From the NCBI GenBank assembly GCA_905182405.1, contig CAJJBQ010000001.1, positions 1,612,001 through 1,676,000 on the forward strand: a stretch of DNA of 64,000 nt, given 5' to 3'. A program made the position numbers and the translations under genes. Origin of the DNA: Akkermansiaceae bacterium. Its GTDB lineage: Bacteria; Verrucomicrobiota; Verrucomicrobiia; Verrucomicrobiales; Akkermansiaceae. Below are positions 14,752 to 23,742 of this stretch, piece by piece (the stretch's first letter is position 1; the number at the start of each line of letters is the position of its first letter). The notes under the pieces were generated by a model. The model saw only the letters and a program-made list of their open reading frames with translations. It had not been told where the DNA came from and ran no database searches.

Positions 14752-17372
14752 AGAGGCGTTGGATTATTCTTGTCGGCTGGCTTTTAGGAACCGTGCTCCA
14801 TGGAGAAGCGCAAACGAATGCCCATGAGGGCCTCGTTCAGAAGTACTGTATGGATTGCCATTCTGGAAAGGATCCGGATGGAGACATGGACCTCAGCGGA
14901 ACGCTCATCGATTGGCAGTCACCAGAAACGGTTAGCCGATGGGAAACCGTGCATCACATGCTCGAGACCCAAGAGATGCCCCCGGACGACGAGCCGCAGC
15001 CCACGGCGGAAGAGCGCCAAGCGATGCTGGATTGGTTAGGCAACGAACTCACGGAGCATGGTAAGATTGGCGGCACGGTGCCACGCCGCCTGAATCGCGA
15101 GGAGTATGAAAACACCATCCGTGATCTGTTCCACGATCCTGACTTCGCCGTGTCGAATGCCTTCCCCGCAGATGACTCGGCCCATGGTTTTGACAATGTC
15201 GGCGAAGGCTTGGTGCTTTCACCACCTCTCCTAGCACAGTATCTGGAACTAGCGACCCAGATTGCCGATGACATCTTGCCTCCAGACTCAGGCCCCGCCG
15301 TCGCCAAGCCTCAAGAATACGCCATGGAGCCTGACGGATTCACCGAAGACACCGGCGCAGGCGCTGCCTTTTCCAAGGATCGCTTTCGCTTGGCCTCCTC
15401 GCTCAACATGGCCAACTCGGCCGCATGGCCCGCACGATTCGAGGCTGCGCAGAGTGGTGTGTATCGACTCTCGATCACTGCGACGCCTTTCCAAACCGAC
15501 AAGATGTTCTATCAGAAACGTCAAGAGTCATTGCAATTGGAGGTCTATGCTAGGCGCAGTGCGGAGCAAGTGTATGACGTGTTCGATAAGTTACGTGCCT
15601 TGGCGAGTTTTGAAGTCGATCCTGAGCAAGCATTGCCCCAGACATTCACTTGTGAAGTGACTCTCTTTAAAGGCGAGATCTTCGGCCTGCGTTGGGCTGA
15701 CGGGCCAGCCTACTCCGATGGACAGGTTCGCGCCTATTCGAGGACCTTCCTGGCCGAGCGCCTGACAAAGAATCGACGCTTCTACGCGGCCATGCTCAAA
15801 CTCAAAGGTGGTCGACGAGGCATCACCCAGTCCGAGTACTACGAAGAGATGAACGCCTTGATCGCGGGTGACGATCTCGATCTGAAAGACTCGCAATTGG
15901 ATGCCTTGCCACAATATTGGGGTGGCGGACTATCGGATGCACCACACAATTGGATCAAAGCCTACGTGCTCGAGGAGATGCATCGGCATGGTCCGGCGTT
16001 GGATGTGCTTTCTGCTGAGATCGAGGGCCCCTTGAGCTTGGTTGAAGATGATGAGAGTCGAGCACGCAAAGCGCGTGCTGCCCTCTTTCTAGGTGATCGC
16101 CCCGCTGAAGTGGCCGACCGCGATTTCGTCGAGACCGTCCTGCGTCGCTTCTTGTCCAGCGCCTTTCGCCGCCCGATCGACGACGATACCTTGCAGGAGT
16201 ATGTGAACCTGGCCATGCAAGGTTCAGAGCGTCTTGAAGACGGACTGCACTTGGCCGTCCGCCGCGCTTTGGTCTCGCCACAGTTCCTTTACCGCTCGCT
16301 GCGGCCCGGGGTGCTCGATACTTCAGACCTGGCGGCCCGTCTCAGTTACTTTCTAACATCGTCTCCACCAGAAGAGAGTTCATCACTAGAGGAAGTGAGC
16401 GCTGAGGTGTTGGAGCGAGAAAGCCTACGTCTCCTTCAAGGTGAGCGTAGCGTGAATTTCGTGCGTAGCTTCACCGGCCAATGGTTAGGTACACGAATGT
16501 TGAAAGACATCATGCCGGATCCACGCTTGTTGCAATTCTATGATCAAGATCGGCGAGCCATGATTGCGGAGACGGAACTCTTCTTCACCGAAATGCTAGA
16601 AGAGAACCATCCGCTCGTGAACTTCATCGATCCCGATTTTAGCTATCGCAATGCCAACCTGAACAAGATTTATGGGGGAGATCTGCAAGGGAGTGAGATG
16701 CAGCGAGTGGCTTTGGAACGCGGCGGCAAACACGGAGGCGTGCTTGGGCTGGCCTCGGTCATGATGGCCACCGCCAATGGTGTTGATACCCAACCGATCT
16801 TAAGAGGGGTGTGGTTGCTAGAGAATGTCCTCGGATCGCCCACACCACCACCGCCAGCAGACATTCCTGCCATTGCGCCTGATACCAGCGGTGCCCGCTC
16901 TATGCGAGAGCAACTGAACGCGCATCGCGCCGATGTCAGTTGCGCCCGCTGTCACAACCGGATCGATCCGTTAGGCATGGCCCTCGAGAACTTTGACCCC
17001 GTGGGGCGCTGGCGCGATCATTACCCGGTCTACACCAAGCCCGAGGATGGCGCCAAACGCTTGAAGGAAGAGTTCTACGCGAACAAAGGCCCCGCCACGC
17101 GTCGCGGGCCTGCCATTGATGCGACCGGGCAATTGCCAGACGGCACCCGCTTGGAATCGGTGATCGATCTCAAACGTTATCTGGTGGAGAACATGGACTT
17201 GTTCACAACATGCCTGACGGAAAAACTGCTCGTCTTTGCCACCGGTCGACCGCTGAGCTTCGGAGATCGCCGCGTGGTGGAGCAGATTGTCCATCAACTG
17301 GATCCAGACCAGCATGGGCTTCGCGATCTGATTGTCGCACTGGTGAAGAGTGAATCGTTCCGCACTAAGTAG
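14748..17372 (+). CDS. Planctomycete-type cytochrome c protein, DUF1587/1592/1588/1585
   Basis: 874 residues from GTG at 14748, overlapping the preceding stop. A signal peptide ends near HGEAQ. A PSCyt1 heme-c site (CMDCH, about residue 34) comes first, then DUF1587 (PRRLNREEYENTIRDLF). A poorly conserved middle leads to DUF1595/DUF1592 (LRRFLSSAFRRPIDDDTLQE, AARLSYFLTSSPPEE), DUF1588 (GVLGLASVMMATANG, with a second CxxCH in SCARCHNRIDPLG) and DUF1585 at the C terminus. Two heme sites imply electron transfer in the periplasm; the substrate is unknown. It is a shorter paralogue of the 33302 gene. Confidence 0.9.
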   Translation: MKRRWIILVGWLLGTVLHGEAQTNAHEGLVQKYCMDCHSGKDPDGDMDLSGTLIDWQSPETVSRWETVHHMLETQEMPPDDEPQPTAEERQAMLDWLGNELTEHGKIGGTVPRRLNREEYENTIRDLFHDPDFAVSNAFPADDSAHGFDNVGEGLVLSPPLLAQYLELATQIADDILPPDSGPAVAKPQEYAMEPDGFTEDTGAGAAFSKDRFRLASSLNMANSAAWPARFEAAQSGVYRLSITATPFQTDKMFYQKRQESLQLEVYARRSAEQVYDVFDKLRALASFEVDPEQALPQTFTCEVTLFKGEIFGLRWADGPAYSDGQVRAYSRTFLAERLTKNRRFYAAMLKLKGGRRGITQSEYYEEMNALIAGDDLDLKDSQLDALPQYWGGGLSDAPHNWIKAYVLEEMHRHGPALDVLSAEIEGPLSLVEDDESRARKARAALFLGDRPAEVADRDFVETVLRRFLSSAFRRPIDDDTLQEYVNLAMQGSERLEDGLHLAVRRALVSPQFLYRSLRPGVLDTSDLAARLSYFLTSSPPEESSSLEEVSAEVLERESLRLLQGERSVNFVRSFTGQWLGTRMLKDIMPDPRLLQFYDQDRRAMIAETELFFTEMLEENHPLVNFIDPDFSYRNANLNKIYGGDLQGSEMQRVALERGGKHGGVLGLASVMMATANGVDTQPILRGVWLLENVLGSPTPPPPADIPAIAPDTSGARSMREQLNAHRADVSCARCHNRIDPLGMALENFDPVGRWRDHYPVYTKPEDGAKRLKEEFYANKGPATRRGPAIDATGQLPDGTRLESVIDLKRYLVENMDLFTTCLTEKLLVFATGRPLSFGDRRVVEQIVHQLDPDQHGLRDLIVALVKSESFRTK

Positions 17373-18075
17373 GTGTCCTGTCGGGTTTCTCACACAAAGA
17401 CACGAAGCTGGGTTTTGGAATAGTATGGGAATCTCTATCCCGTTAAACTCGTGAGCGAGTCGCGTTATGGAGTGCGCTTCCTTGGAAGCGCTTTGGATCG
17501 AGCGTCGATGAAGTTGAGGAAACTGGAGACACTTGCGAGAATCCCATCCGGCTCTCGATCCAAGGAGAAGTAGTCTCTCGCAACGGCGCAACGGCGCAGC
17601 CAGCCAGCGGAGTCTTACCGGTAGTAGTAGTTTTTAGAATAGAATATTTTTTAGTTATTAAGGTTGTAAACCCAAACTCGGCGAAAAGCACTCCTCCCGC
17701 AGAACTACTACTACCGCCTCACCGTATCCTGAGAACTTGTTCCCCTTGCCAGATACCATGAATCACGACTCAAGGTTCGGGGATCAGGGGTAGAGGATTC
17801 GATGGGGGAATCGGATGGGGGAGACATCGAATCCCTGTATCCTGAAGCCCTCTCACCGTATCCACGAATCGTGGTTCAGTTTAAGGGATTCGGGCGTTAC
17901 TGAGTTTGTAGCTATCCAGATGCTAAAATCAGCCTTTCGTCGGCCTCTAACCATTAATTTTTTTAAATGCTGATCGATCCCTAGGTTTAAAACATATATT
18001 ATACCCACCGGACGTTTACTGGAGGTTTTACTGAGAAACAAATAAGAGCCTTTTTTACTTACCGCCCCACTCTGT
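17373..18075. other. 703-base intergenic region with inverted repeats
   Basis: No supported gene. A 14-base inverted repeat (CGGTAGTAGTAGTT at 17619-17632 and its complement at 17703-17716) could form a long-loop hairpin. TCACCGTATCC occurs twice, and a small perfect palindrome CCACGAATCGTGG lies near 17860. The last 100 bases are AT-rich and probably hold the promoter of the carbamoyltransferase module. Confidence 0.5.
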
Positions 18076-19908
18076 ATGAATATCCTTGGGATTTCAGCTC
18101 TTTACCATGATTCGGCTGCTGCTTTGATCGTCGACGGCAAAATTGTGGCAGCAGCTCAAGAGGAGCGTTTTACCCGAAAGAAACATGACTCAGCTTTTCC
18201 GGTAAAAGCAATTGAGTATTGTCTTCAAGAAGCTGGAATTACTCATGAGGAAATTGACTACGTCGCATTTTACGAAAAACCATATCTCAAATTTGAGCGC
18301 CTCCTAGAGACATACCTTGCATACGCGCCGAGCGGATTCGCCAGTTTTCGACAGGCCATACCAGCTTGGTTACGAGAAAAACTCCATACTCGGAGGGTCA
18401 TTAAGAAAGGCTTAGGGAAAGATTTAACTGCTCCTCTTGTATTCGCAGAGCATCATGAGGCTCATGCAGCAAGCGCCTTTTTCCCAAGCCCTTTTGATGA
18501 AGCTGCTGTCCTTACCGTTGATGGTGTTGGCGAGTGGGCTACGTCTACGATCGCTGTGGGTGAGGGCAATAAGCTTAAGATTCTTCAGGAGCAGAGATTT
18601 CCTCATTCTCTTGGATTGCTTTACTCCGCTTTTACCTACTACTGCGGTTTTCGGATCAATAGTGGTGAGTATAAACTCATGGGTCTCGCTCCTTATGGAA
18701 AACCAATCTATGCAGAAAAGATTAAGAAGCATCTTTTAGATATCAAAGAGGATAGTTCATTCCGAATGGATATGCAGTATTTTAATTACTGTGAGGGTCT
18801 TACTATGACTGGTAAGAAATTTCACGAACTCTTTGGTCGTCCTCCACGTAAGGCAGAAGCCGAGCTTGATCAGTTTTACATGGATGTGGCTGCAAGCGTT
18901 CAACAGGTCACTGAAGAGCTGATGCTCGCCATGGCTCGTCACGCGAAAAAACTGACAGGTAAAAACAAGCTTTGTCTCGCAGGAGGAGTTGCACTCAACT
19001 GTGTAGCTAACGGAAAGATTTTAAGAGAGGGGCCGTTCGATGAAATTTGGATTCAGCCTGCTGCAGGAGATGCCGGTGGTGCATTAGGCGCTGCCCAGTT
19101 AGTTTGGTTCCATTACCTTGATAATGAGCGTATCGCTGGAGGAGTAGGCGATCAGGGTAATAGCTGGTTTGGTCCGGCCTTTGGTCTTGAAGAAACGAAA
19201 GAGTTTTTGGATCAAGAAACTGCAGTTTACGAAGTTTGCGCAGATGAAGATGACCTTTGTGACAAAGTGGCGCAGCTTATTGCAGATGAAAAAGTGATCG
19301 GATGGTTTCAGGATCGTATGGAGTTTGGTCCACGAGCATTAGGAGCAAGAAGCATTCTTGGTGATGCGCGTTCCGAGAAGATGCAACGAACTATGAATCT
19401 TAAGATTAAATTTCGCGAGTCCTTCCGCCCATTTGCTCCCGTCATTCTCAAGGAGAAAGTTGATGAGTATTTTGAGATGGAGCCGAACCAAGACAGTCCA
19501 TACATGCTTCTTGTTGCTCCTGTTCAGGAAAGTAAACGAACGAAGCTCAATGACGAAGATGCTGCTCTAGAAGGGTTGATTAAGCTCAATCAGAAGCGTT
19601 CGGTTGTCCCTGCAATCACTCATGTCGATATGTCGGCTCGAGTTCAAACAGCTGATGAACGGCACAATGCTTATCACAAGCTCGTCAAAGCTTTCTACGA
19701 GAAGGAAGGTTCGCCAGTCCTCATAAACACGAGTTTTAATGTGCGAGGTGAGCCGATCGTCTGCACTCCAGAAAATGCTTTCAGATGTTTCATGGGGACC
19801 GATATGGATGTTCTTGTTCTAGGAAACATTATTCTCAAAAAAGAAGATCAACCTAATCAGGGGGATCTAGATAATTCTAAATATTTGGAGGAATTTGCCC
19901 TCGATTAA
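18076..19908 (+). CDS. NodU/CmcH-type carbamoyltransferase
   Basis: 610 residues, the normal length. The N-terminal kinase-like domain starts ILGISALYHDSAAALI and AAAQEERFTRKKHD. The metal-site motif is EHHEAHAASAFF, and the ATP-binding region includes YKLMGLAPYGKP. The C-terminal domain carries WFQDRMEFGPRALGARSILG. These enzymes transfer the carbamoyl group of carbamoyl phosphate to a hydroxyl of a sugar or secondary metabolite through a carbamoyl-adenylate. The two following genes complete a recurring three-gene module (SxtJ-like, DUF5989) found in glycan and natural-product loci. The gene is more AT-rich than the flanking operons, hinting at separate ancestry. The acceptor is not evident. 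Confidence 0.93.
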   Translation: MNILGISALYHDSAAALIVDGKIVAAAQEERFTRKKHDSAFPVKAIEYCLQEAGITHEEIDYVAFYEKPYLKFERLLETYLAYAPSGFASFRQAIPAWLREKLHTRRVIKKGLGKDLTAPLVFAEHHEAHAASAFFPSPFDEAAVLTVDGVGEWATSTIAVGEGNKLKILQEQRFPHSLGLLYSAFTYYCGFRINSGEYKLMGLAPYGKPIYAEKIKKHLLDIKEDSSFRMDMQYFNYCEGLTMTGKKFHELFGRPPRKAEAELDQFYMDVAASVQQVTEELMLAMARHAKKLTGKNKLCLAGGVALNCVANGKILREGPFDEIWIQPAAGDAGGALGAAQLVWFHYLDNERIAGGVGDQGNSWFGPAFGLEETKEFLDQETAVYEVCADEDDLCDKVAQLIADEKVIGWFQDRMEFGPRALGARSILGDARSEKMQRTMNLKIKFRESFRPFAPVILKEKVDEYFEMEPNQDSPYMLLVAPVQESKRTKLNDEDAALEGLIKLNQKRSVVPAITHVDMSARVQTADERHNAYHKLVKAFYEKEGSPVLINTSFNVRGEPIVCTPENAFRCFMGTDMDVLVLGNIILKKEDQPNQGDLDNSKYLEEFALD

Positions 19909-19913
19909 TCGCA

Positions 19914-20330
19914 ATGAAACTTTCTGATTTAAATATTAATCCCGATGAGAAAATGCTGCGTGAGTTCGGCCTTTTTTCCCTGTTTGGGTTTGGCATTATG
20001 GGGCTAGTCTCAGCTCTAAAATGGGAGCTGTGGCAATTGAGCTTTGGTTTGTGGGGATTAGCTGTCTTCTCATTTCTTTTTTCCTTTATTCAACCTAAAG
20101 TGCTGCGACCTCTTTTTGTGCTTCTTATGGTCGTTGCGTTTCCTGTCGGGTTTGTCATAAGCAACGTCATTCTGGCACTTCTCTTTTACGCTGTTTTCAC
20201 ACCTCTCGCTTTGTTTTTTAAGATTATCGGCAGAGATGCGCTCAATCGAAAAATTGACCCGAACGCGGCCTCCTATTGGGTTGTTCGAGATGAAGAAATG
20301 CCCGTCTCACAGCGCTTTAAACAATATTAA
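19914..20330 (+). CDS. SxtJ-like membrane protein
   Basis: 138 residues beginning five bases after the carbamoyltransferase stop. Hydrophobic segments lie at about residues 20-38, 42-60 and 66-102, and a conserved-looking tail reads DPNAASYWVVRDEE. Size, topology and position match the SxtJ family, named from the saxitoxin cluster and of unknown function, which typically follows NodU/CmcH carbamoyltransferases. It could anchor the cytosolic transferase at the membrane; that is inference. Confidence 0.78.
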   Translation: MKLSDLNINPDEKMLREFGLFSLFGFGIMGLVSALKWELWQLSFGLWGLAVFSFLFSFIQPKVLRPLFVLLMVVAFPVGFVISNVILALLFYAVFTPLALFFKIIGRDALNRKIDPNAASYWVVRDEEMPVSQRFKQY

Positions 20331-20357
20331 AAAGTTTAAATCTAAACACCGAACTTC

Positions 20358-20567
20358 ATGAGCGAAAATGACCCTCAAAAGGCTAAAAACGAATTTGAAC
20401 AAGCTGGTAAAAGTGCTGAAATCGGCTTTTTTTCCGAGCTGATCGGATTTCTTAAGACGAACAAAAGATGGTGGCTGACCCCAATTGTGATATGTCTACT
20501 TCTTTTAGGTATTCTTCTTGTTCTTGGAAGCACAGGTGCTGCCCCGTTTATTTATTCGCTTTTCTAA
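20358..20567 (+). CDS. DUF5989 family small membrane protein
   Basis: 69 residues. The core reads GFFSELIGFLKTNKRWWLTP followed by one hydrophobic helix and a short tail (TGAAPFIYSLF). This arrangement (amphipathic start, NKRWWLxP, single transmembrane helix) is that of DUF5989 proteins, which sit beside carbamoyltransferase and SxtJ genes. The gap to the upstream gene is 27 bases, so it shares its operon. Function unknown; probably a membrane subunit of the carbamoylation module. Confidence 0.8.
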   Translation: MSENDPQKAKNEFEQAGKSAEIGFFSELIGFLKTNKRWWLTPIVICLLLLGILLVLGSTGAAPFIYSLF

Positions 20568-20579
20568 AATTAGTCCTCC

Positions 20580-20684
20580 ATGAAAAACTCGATAATTTTC
20601 TTTGCCTTTTTTGAAGGGCATTATTTTTCGTGCTGTTGGACCTACTTCTTTATTATGTATTCCGGTCCAAAGGCGGTTGGTTGA
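20580..20684 (+). pseudogene. Truncated fourth gene of the carbamoyltransferase operon
   Basis: ATG 20580, thirteen bases after the DUF5989 stop, opens a frame MKNSIIFFAFFEGHYFS that runs 34 codons before stopping inside repeat fragment R11. The hydrophobic start fits the 5' end of an exported or membrane protein. In related loci another gene commonly follows DUF5989, so this is probably a stub cut at the repeat. Confidence 0.4.
20661..20678 (-). repeat. Partial dispersed repeat R11
   Basis: TCCGGTCCAAAGGCGG is the complement of the conserved CCGCCTTTGGACCGGA block of the family. Neighbouring GGAGATCGGAGAAGGGGAGG resembles the G-rich end of the R9 subfamily in the opposite sense, so the site looks rearranged. 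Confidence 0.5.
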
Positions 20685-20763
20685 GGAGATCGGAGAAGGG
20701 GAGGTGATCACTTTGGCGTCGCTGAATGGCTCATATGAAACTGGAATCCTGAACTCCGTTTGA

Positions 20764-23742
20764 TCACTGTCCTTTCTGTTCCGCCAAAAAGCGGATCAGG
20801 TCGCGTAAGTCGGCGCGGCTCAGACCGGCGGTGAGACCGGGGGGCATCAGTGAGCCCGCGTCTTGGCGAGCGGCGACTTGGCCGATTGAGATGGCTTGCG
20901 TGGTGCCGGTGGCCGCGTCACGGATCACGATGCGTTGTTTGTTTTCGGTGTCCACGTATCCGCCGATCACTTTGCCGGCTTTGGTCGTCAGCGTGGTCGC
21001 GGTGTAGCCCTCTTTAATTTGTCGCTTCGGCCACAGCACCGCTTCGATGAGCAGCTCGACCGGCACACCTGCGCCGACGGCGGTCAGCTCGGGTCCGAGG
21101 ACGCCGCCGGCGTTGCCCATCTTGTGACAGGCGATGCAACTGAGGCCGGTGGAGGCGTAGACTTTAGCGCCGTTGGCAGCGTTGCCGCGGGTTTCCACCT
21201 CCGAACTCAAGGCGCGGACATAGGCCTCGCTGTGCTGGGGGATCCCGACGCTACCATTTACCGCCGCGTCGCGCAGCAGGCGGTCGAGCGCTGGATCGTA
21301 GCGGCCGGCCGCGCCCAGGACGGCGCGCACTCGGGTCGCCAATTCCGGGCTGATCGGGGCCGTCCCCAAGGCGCTCGCCAACGCTGCTGCGCCGCCCTTT
21401 TGACCCAGGAAGGGGGTGACGATCAGACGCGTCGGGGCATCGTCGGTGGCCCTACGCAACAGGGCACTGGCCTGCTGCGCCGCCTTGGGCAGGTCGATTT
21501 CACAAAGCGCCTGCAGCGCGGCCTGCTGGATCTCGGGCGCGGGATCCCCGACCGCTTTGGAGATCGTATCGAGGGCATCCACACCGCGAAGCTGTCCGAG
21601 AGATTCGACCGCTGCGGCACGCAGTTTGGCGGGGGCATCGACGTCGGAGAGGATCTTGCCGATCCGATCTGTCAATGCGCTCGCTTTCCACTCTCCCGCC
21701 AGACGGATGGCGTGTGTGCGGACCTCCACGTTCTTACCCACTAACATTTCTTCTAAGGGCTCGGCCAGCTCGCCGGCTGGCCTGATTCCTCGAACCCGAT
21801 TGGCTCCGACGAGCGCGTCGAGCACCGACGGCTTGTCTGCCGCGCGATCCAGCACCCAGCGCAGATCGGCCGGGGTGCCGATCTCGACTAGCAGGGTCAT
21901 CAGACCGTTGAATGCGGCGGGATTCAATTCATTGCCACCGAGTAGCCCGCGAACCTGGGCGACGACGTCTTTGCCGCCATAGGCGCGCAGCACAAAGGTC
22001 AGGTTTGCCGGGCGCTTGAACTGGATTTTGCCATTCTTCAAGGCGGGGAGCCAATGCGGCGCTAGCGCGTGCGCGGTCTGGCTCAGCGCATAATTGGTGA
22101 AGCGGTCCATCGGCTTGTCAGTGGCCTTGGCGGCAACCACCATCGACCCGGCACTGTGAATGTCGCTACAGGCCACGATTGCTTCAAGGCGCACGCGGGC
22201 GTTTTCATCGTCTATGCTATGGTCGAGCAACTCGAGCGGTGCCTGCAGGCGATCGCTCCATCGCCCGACGACGCGCGTCGCGTAGGCACGCGCACGGTAA
22301 TCCTCCGCAGCCAGAAGCGTTTCGAGCAGCGGGCGGTTGACGACCTCATGCGATTCAAACACGCCCAGGGCTTCGAATAGATGATGTTCGGTATCCGGGT
22401 CTTTCGCATCGAGCCCTGCGATCCAAGCCTCCAGCGCCGGGATGACCTGCTTTGCAGGAAGGTCGGCGAGGCGGCGTTTTGCCTGGTAGCGCTGGTAGCG
22501 CCAGTCTGATTTCAAGTGTTCGCACAACTCCGGCGCGCCCATGTTTGAAAAATCGGGTGCCTTGGCAAGCAGGCGATCCTTGGCCGTGATGCGCCACACG
22601 CGACCGTGCGTCTTGTCGCGGTCGGGGTGCCGGAACGACGCCTGGTAGTGGCCGATGATCGGGTTCATCCAGTCGGCGACGTAGATCGCGCCATCGGGGC
22701 CGATGCGGATATCGACCGGCCTGAAAGCGCGGTGGGGGGTTTTCAATAGCGGCGGCTTGTTGGAGAGGCGGTGGCCGGAGCCATCGGTCGACCAGCCGAG
22801 GCGGTCGATGATGTGTCCGAAGTAACCCGCGATCAGCATATCGCCCTGGATATCGTCCGGAAGGTGCGGCGACTCGGCGAACTCGATGATCATCGATTTG
22901 ATCTGAGTCTTGCCGATGGACATCCCGCCGCCCCATTGGCTGCTGATGAACTCGGTCTGCACCATGCCTGGCAACAGTTCGGAGATGCCCGGGCCGTTGC
23001 TCTTGATGAAGGGCTCGCCCCAGTGGCCAAAGGCGATCCCCCACGGGTTGCCGCCGCCGGCGGTGCGCCGGTGGGCATGGAGCTGGAGACGTTTCGGGCG
23101 CAGTCGCCAAGAGCCGTGCTCATCAAGCCGCCTGATGCCCCATGGCGTTTCGACGCGCGAGAAGGAGTGCAGACCCTGACAAAACAACAACTCGCCGCCC
23201 GGGCTCCAGGTGAAGGAGTTGATGTTCTGGTGGGTGTCGCCAGTGCCGAATCCGGTGAGCAACACGCGGCGGGAATCGGCCTCGTCGTCGCCATCAGTGT
23301 CCGCGAGGTGTAGCAGGTCGTTGCCCTCGCCGACATAGGCCCCTCCGTCGCCAATCGCGAACCCGGTCGGCATGTTGAGACCCCGTGCGAACACCGTCGT
23401 TTTGTCGGCGCGTCCGTCTGCGTCGGTATCTTCCAAGATCAGCAACTTGTCGTCCGGCGGATCAGTGGGGAAGGCCTGAGGGTAAACCCAAGTGCAAAGT
23501 ACCCACAGCCGTCCGGCCGCGTCCCAACTCATGCACACCGGGTTGGCGATCCCGTCAGTCTCGTCCGCGAAGAGGTTGGCTTGGTATCCGGGTGCGAGCT
23601 CGAACGAATTCAGCTCGGCAGCGGCCGAATTGTCTTTCTCTGGTGGGGCGACGGACAGCGGGTTCTGCCCAAGGGCTTCGAAAGAAAGTCCGGACCACAA
23701 CAGCCCTCCAGTAATTAGATTGGCTAAGGTTGGTCGTATCAT
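20764..23742 (-). CDS. PVC-type dehydrogenase: beta-propeller, HEAT repeats, heme c
   Basis: 992 residues. After a signal peptide the N-terminal propeller (about 45-430) carries the Planctomycetes/Verrucomicrobia 'membrane-bound dehydrogenase' signature (FELAPGYQANLFADETDGIA, ILEDTDADGRADKTTVFARG, NPWGIAFGHWGEPFIKSNGP). Armadillo/HEAT-like helices follow (about 450-840). A C-terminal cytochrome c module has CIACH in STGLSCIACHKMGNAGG and distal GSLMPPG, whose Met may be an axial ligand. It probably oxidises a sugar or related substrate in the periplasm. Its start overlaps the stop of the upstream DUF1080-SGNH gene by ATGA. Both genes are markedly GC-rich compared with the preceding module. 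Confidence 0.9.
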   Translation of the reverse strand: MIRPTLANLITGGLLWSGLSFEALGQNPLSVAPPEKDNSAAAELNSFELAPGYQANLFADETDGIANPVCMSWDAAGRLWVLCTWVYPQAFPTDPPDDKLLILEDTDADGRADKTTVFARGLNMPTGFAIGDGGAYVGEGNDLLHLADTDGDDEADSRRVLLTGFGTGDTHQNINSFTWSPGGELLFCQGLHSFSRVETPWGIRRLDEHGSWRLRPKRLQLHAHRRTAGGGNPWGIAFGHWGEPFIKSNGPGISELLPGMVQTEFISSQWGGGMSIGKTQIKSMIIEFAESPHLPDDIQGDMLIAGYFGHIIDRLGWSTDGSGHRLSNKPPLLKTPHRAFRPVDIRIGPDGAIYVADWMNPIIGHYQASFRHPDRDKTHGRVWRITAKDRLLAKAPDFSNMGAPELCEHLKSDWRYQRYQAKRRLADLPAKQVIPALEAWIAGLDAKDPDTEHHLFEALGVFESHEVVNRPLLETLLAAEDYRARAYATRVVGRWSDRLQAPLELLDHSIDDENARVRLEAIVACSDIHSAGSMVVAAKATDKPMDRFTNYALSQTAHALAPHWLPALKNGKIQFKRPANLTFVLRAYGGKDVVAQVRGLLGGNELNPAAFNGLMTLLVEIGTPADLRWVLDRAADKPSVLDALVGANRVRGIRPAGELAEPLEEMLVGKNVEVRTHAIRLAGEWKASALTDRIGKILSDVDAPAKLRAAAVESLGQLRGVDALDTISKAVGDPAPEIQQAALQALCEIDLPKAAQQASALLRRATDDAPTRLIVTPFLGQKGGAAALASALGTAPISPELATRVRAVLGAAGRYDPALDRLLRDAAVNGSVGIPQHSEAYVRALSSEVETRGNAANGAKVYASTGLSCIACHKMGNAGGVLGPELTAVGAGVPVELLIEAVLWPKRQIKEGYTATTLTTKAGKVIGGYVDTENKQRIVIRDAATGTTQAISIGQVAARQDAGSLMPPGLTAGLSRADLRDLIRFLAEQKGQ

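Noticed and set aside
17443..17691. 82-codon reverse frame in the intergenic region
   Set aside because: No ribosome site, no family similarity and a low-complexity Ser/Thr-rich product.
20896..21744. 282-codon forward frame opposite the PVC dehydrogenase
   Set aside because: Very GC-rich shadow of HEAT repeats and the cytochrome c domain.
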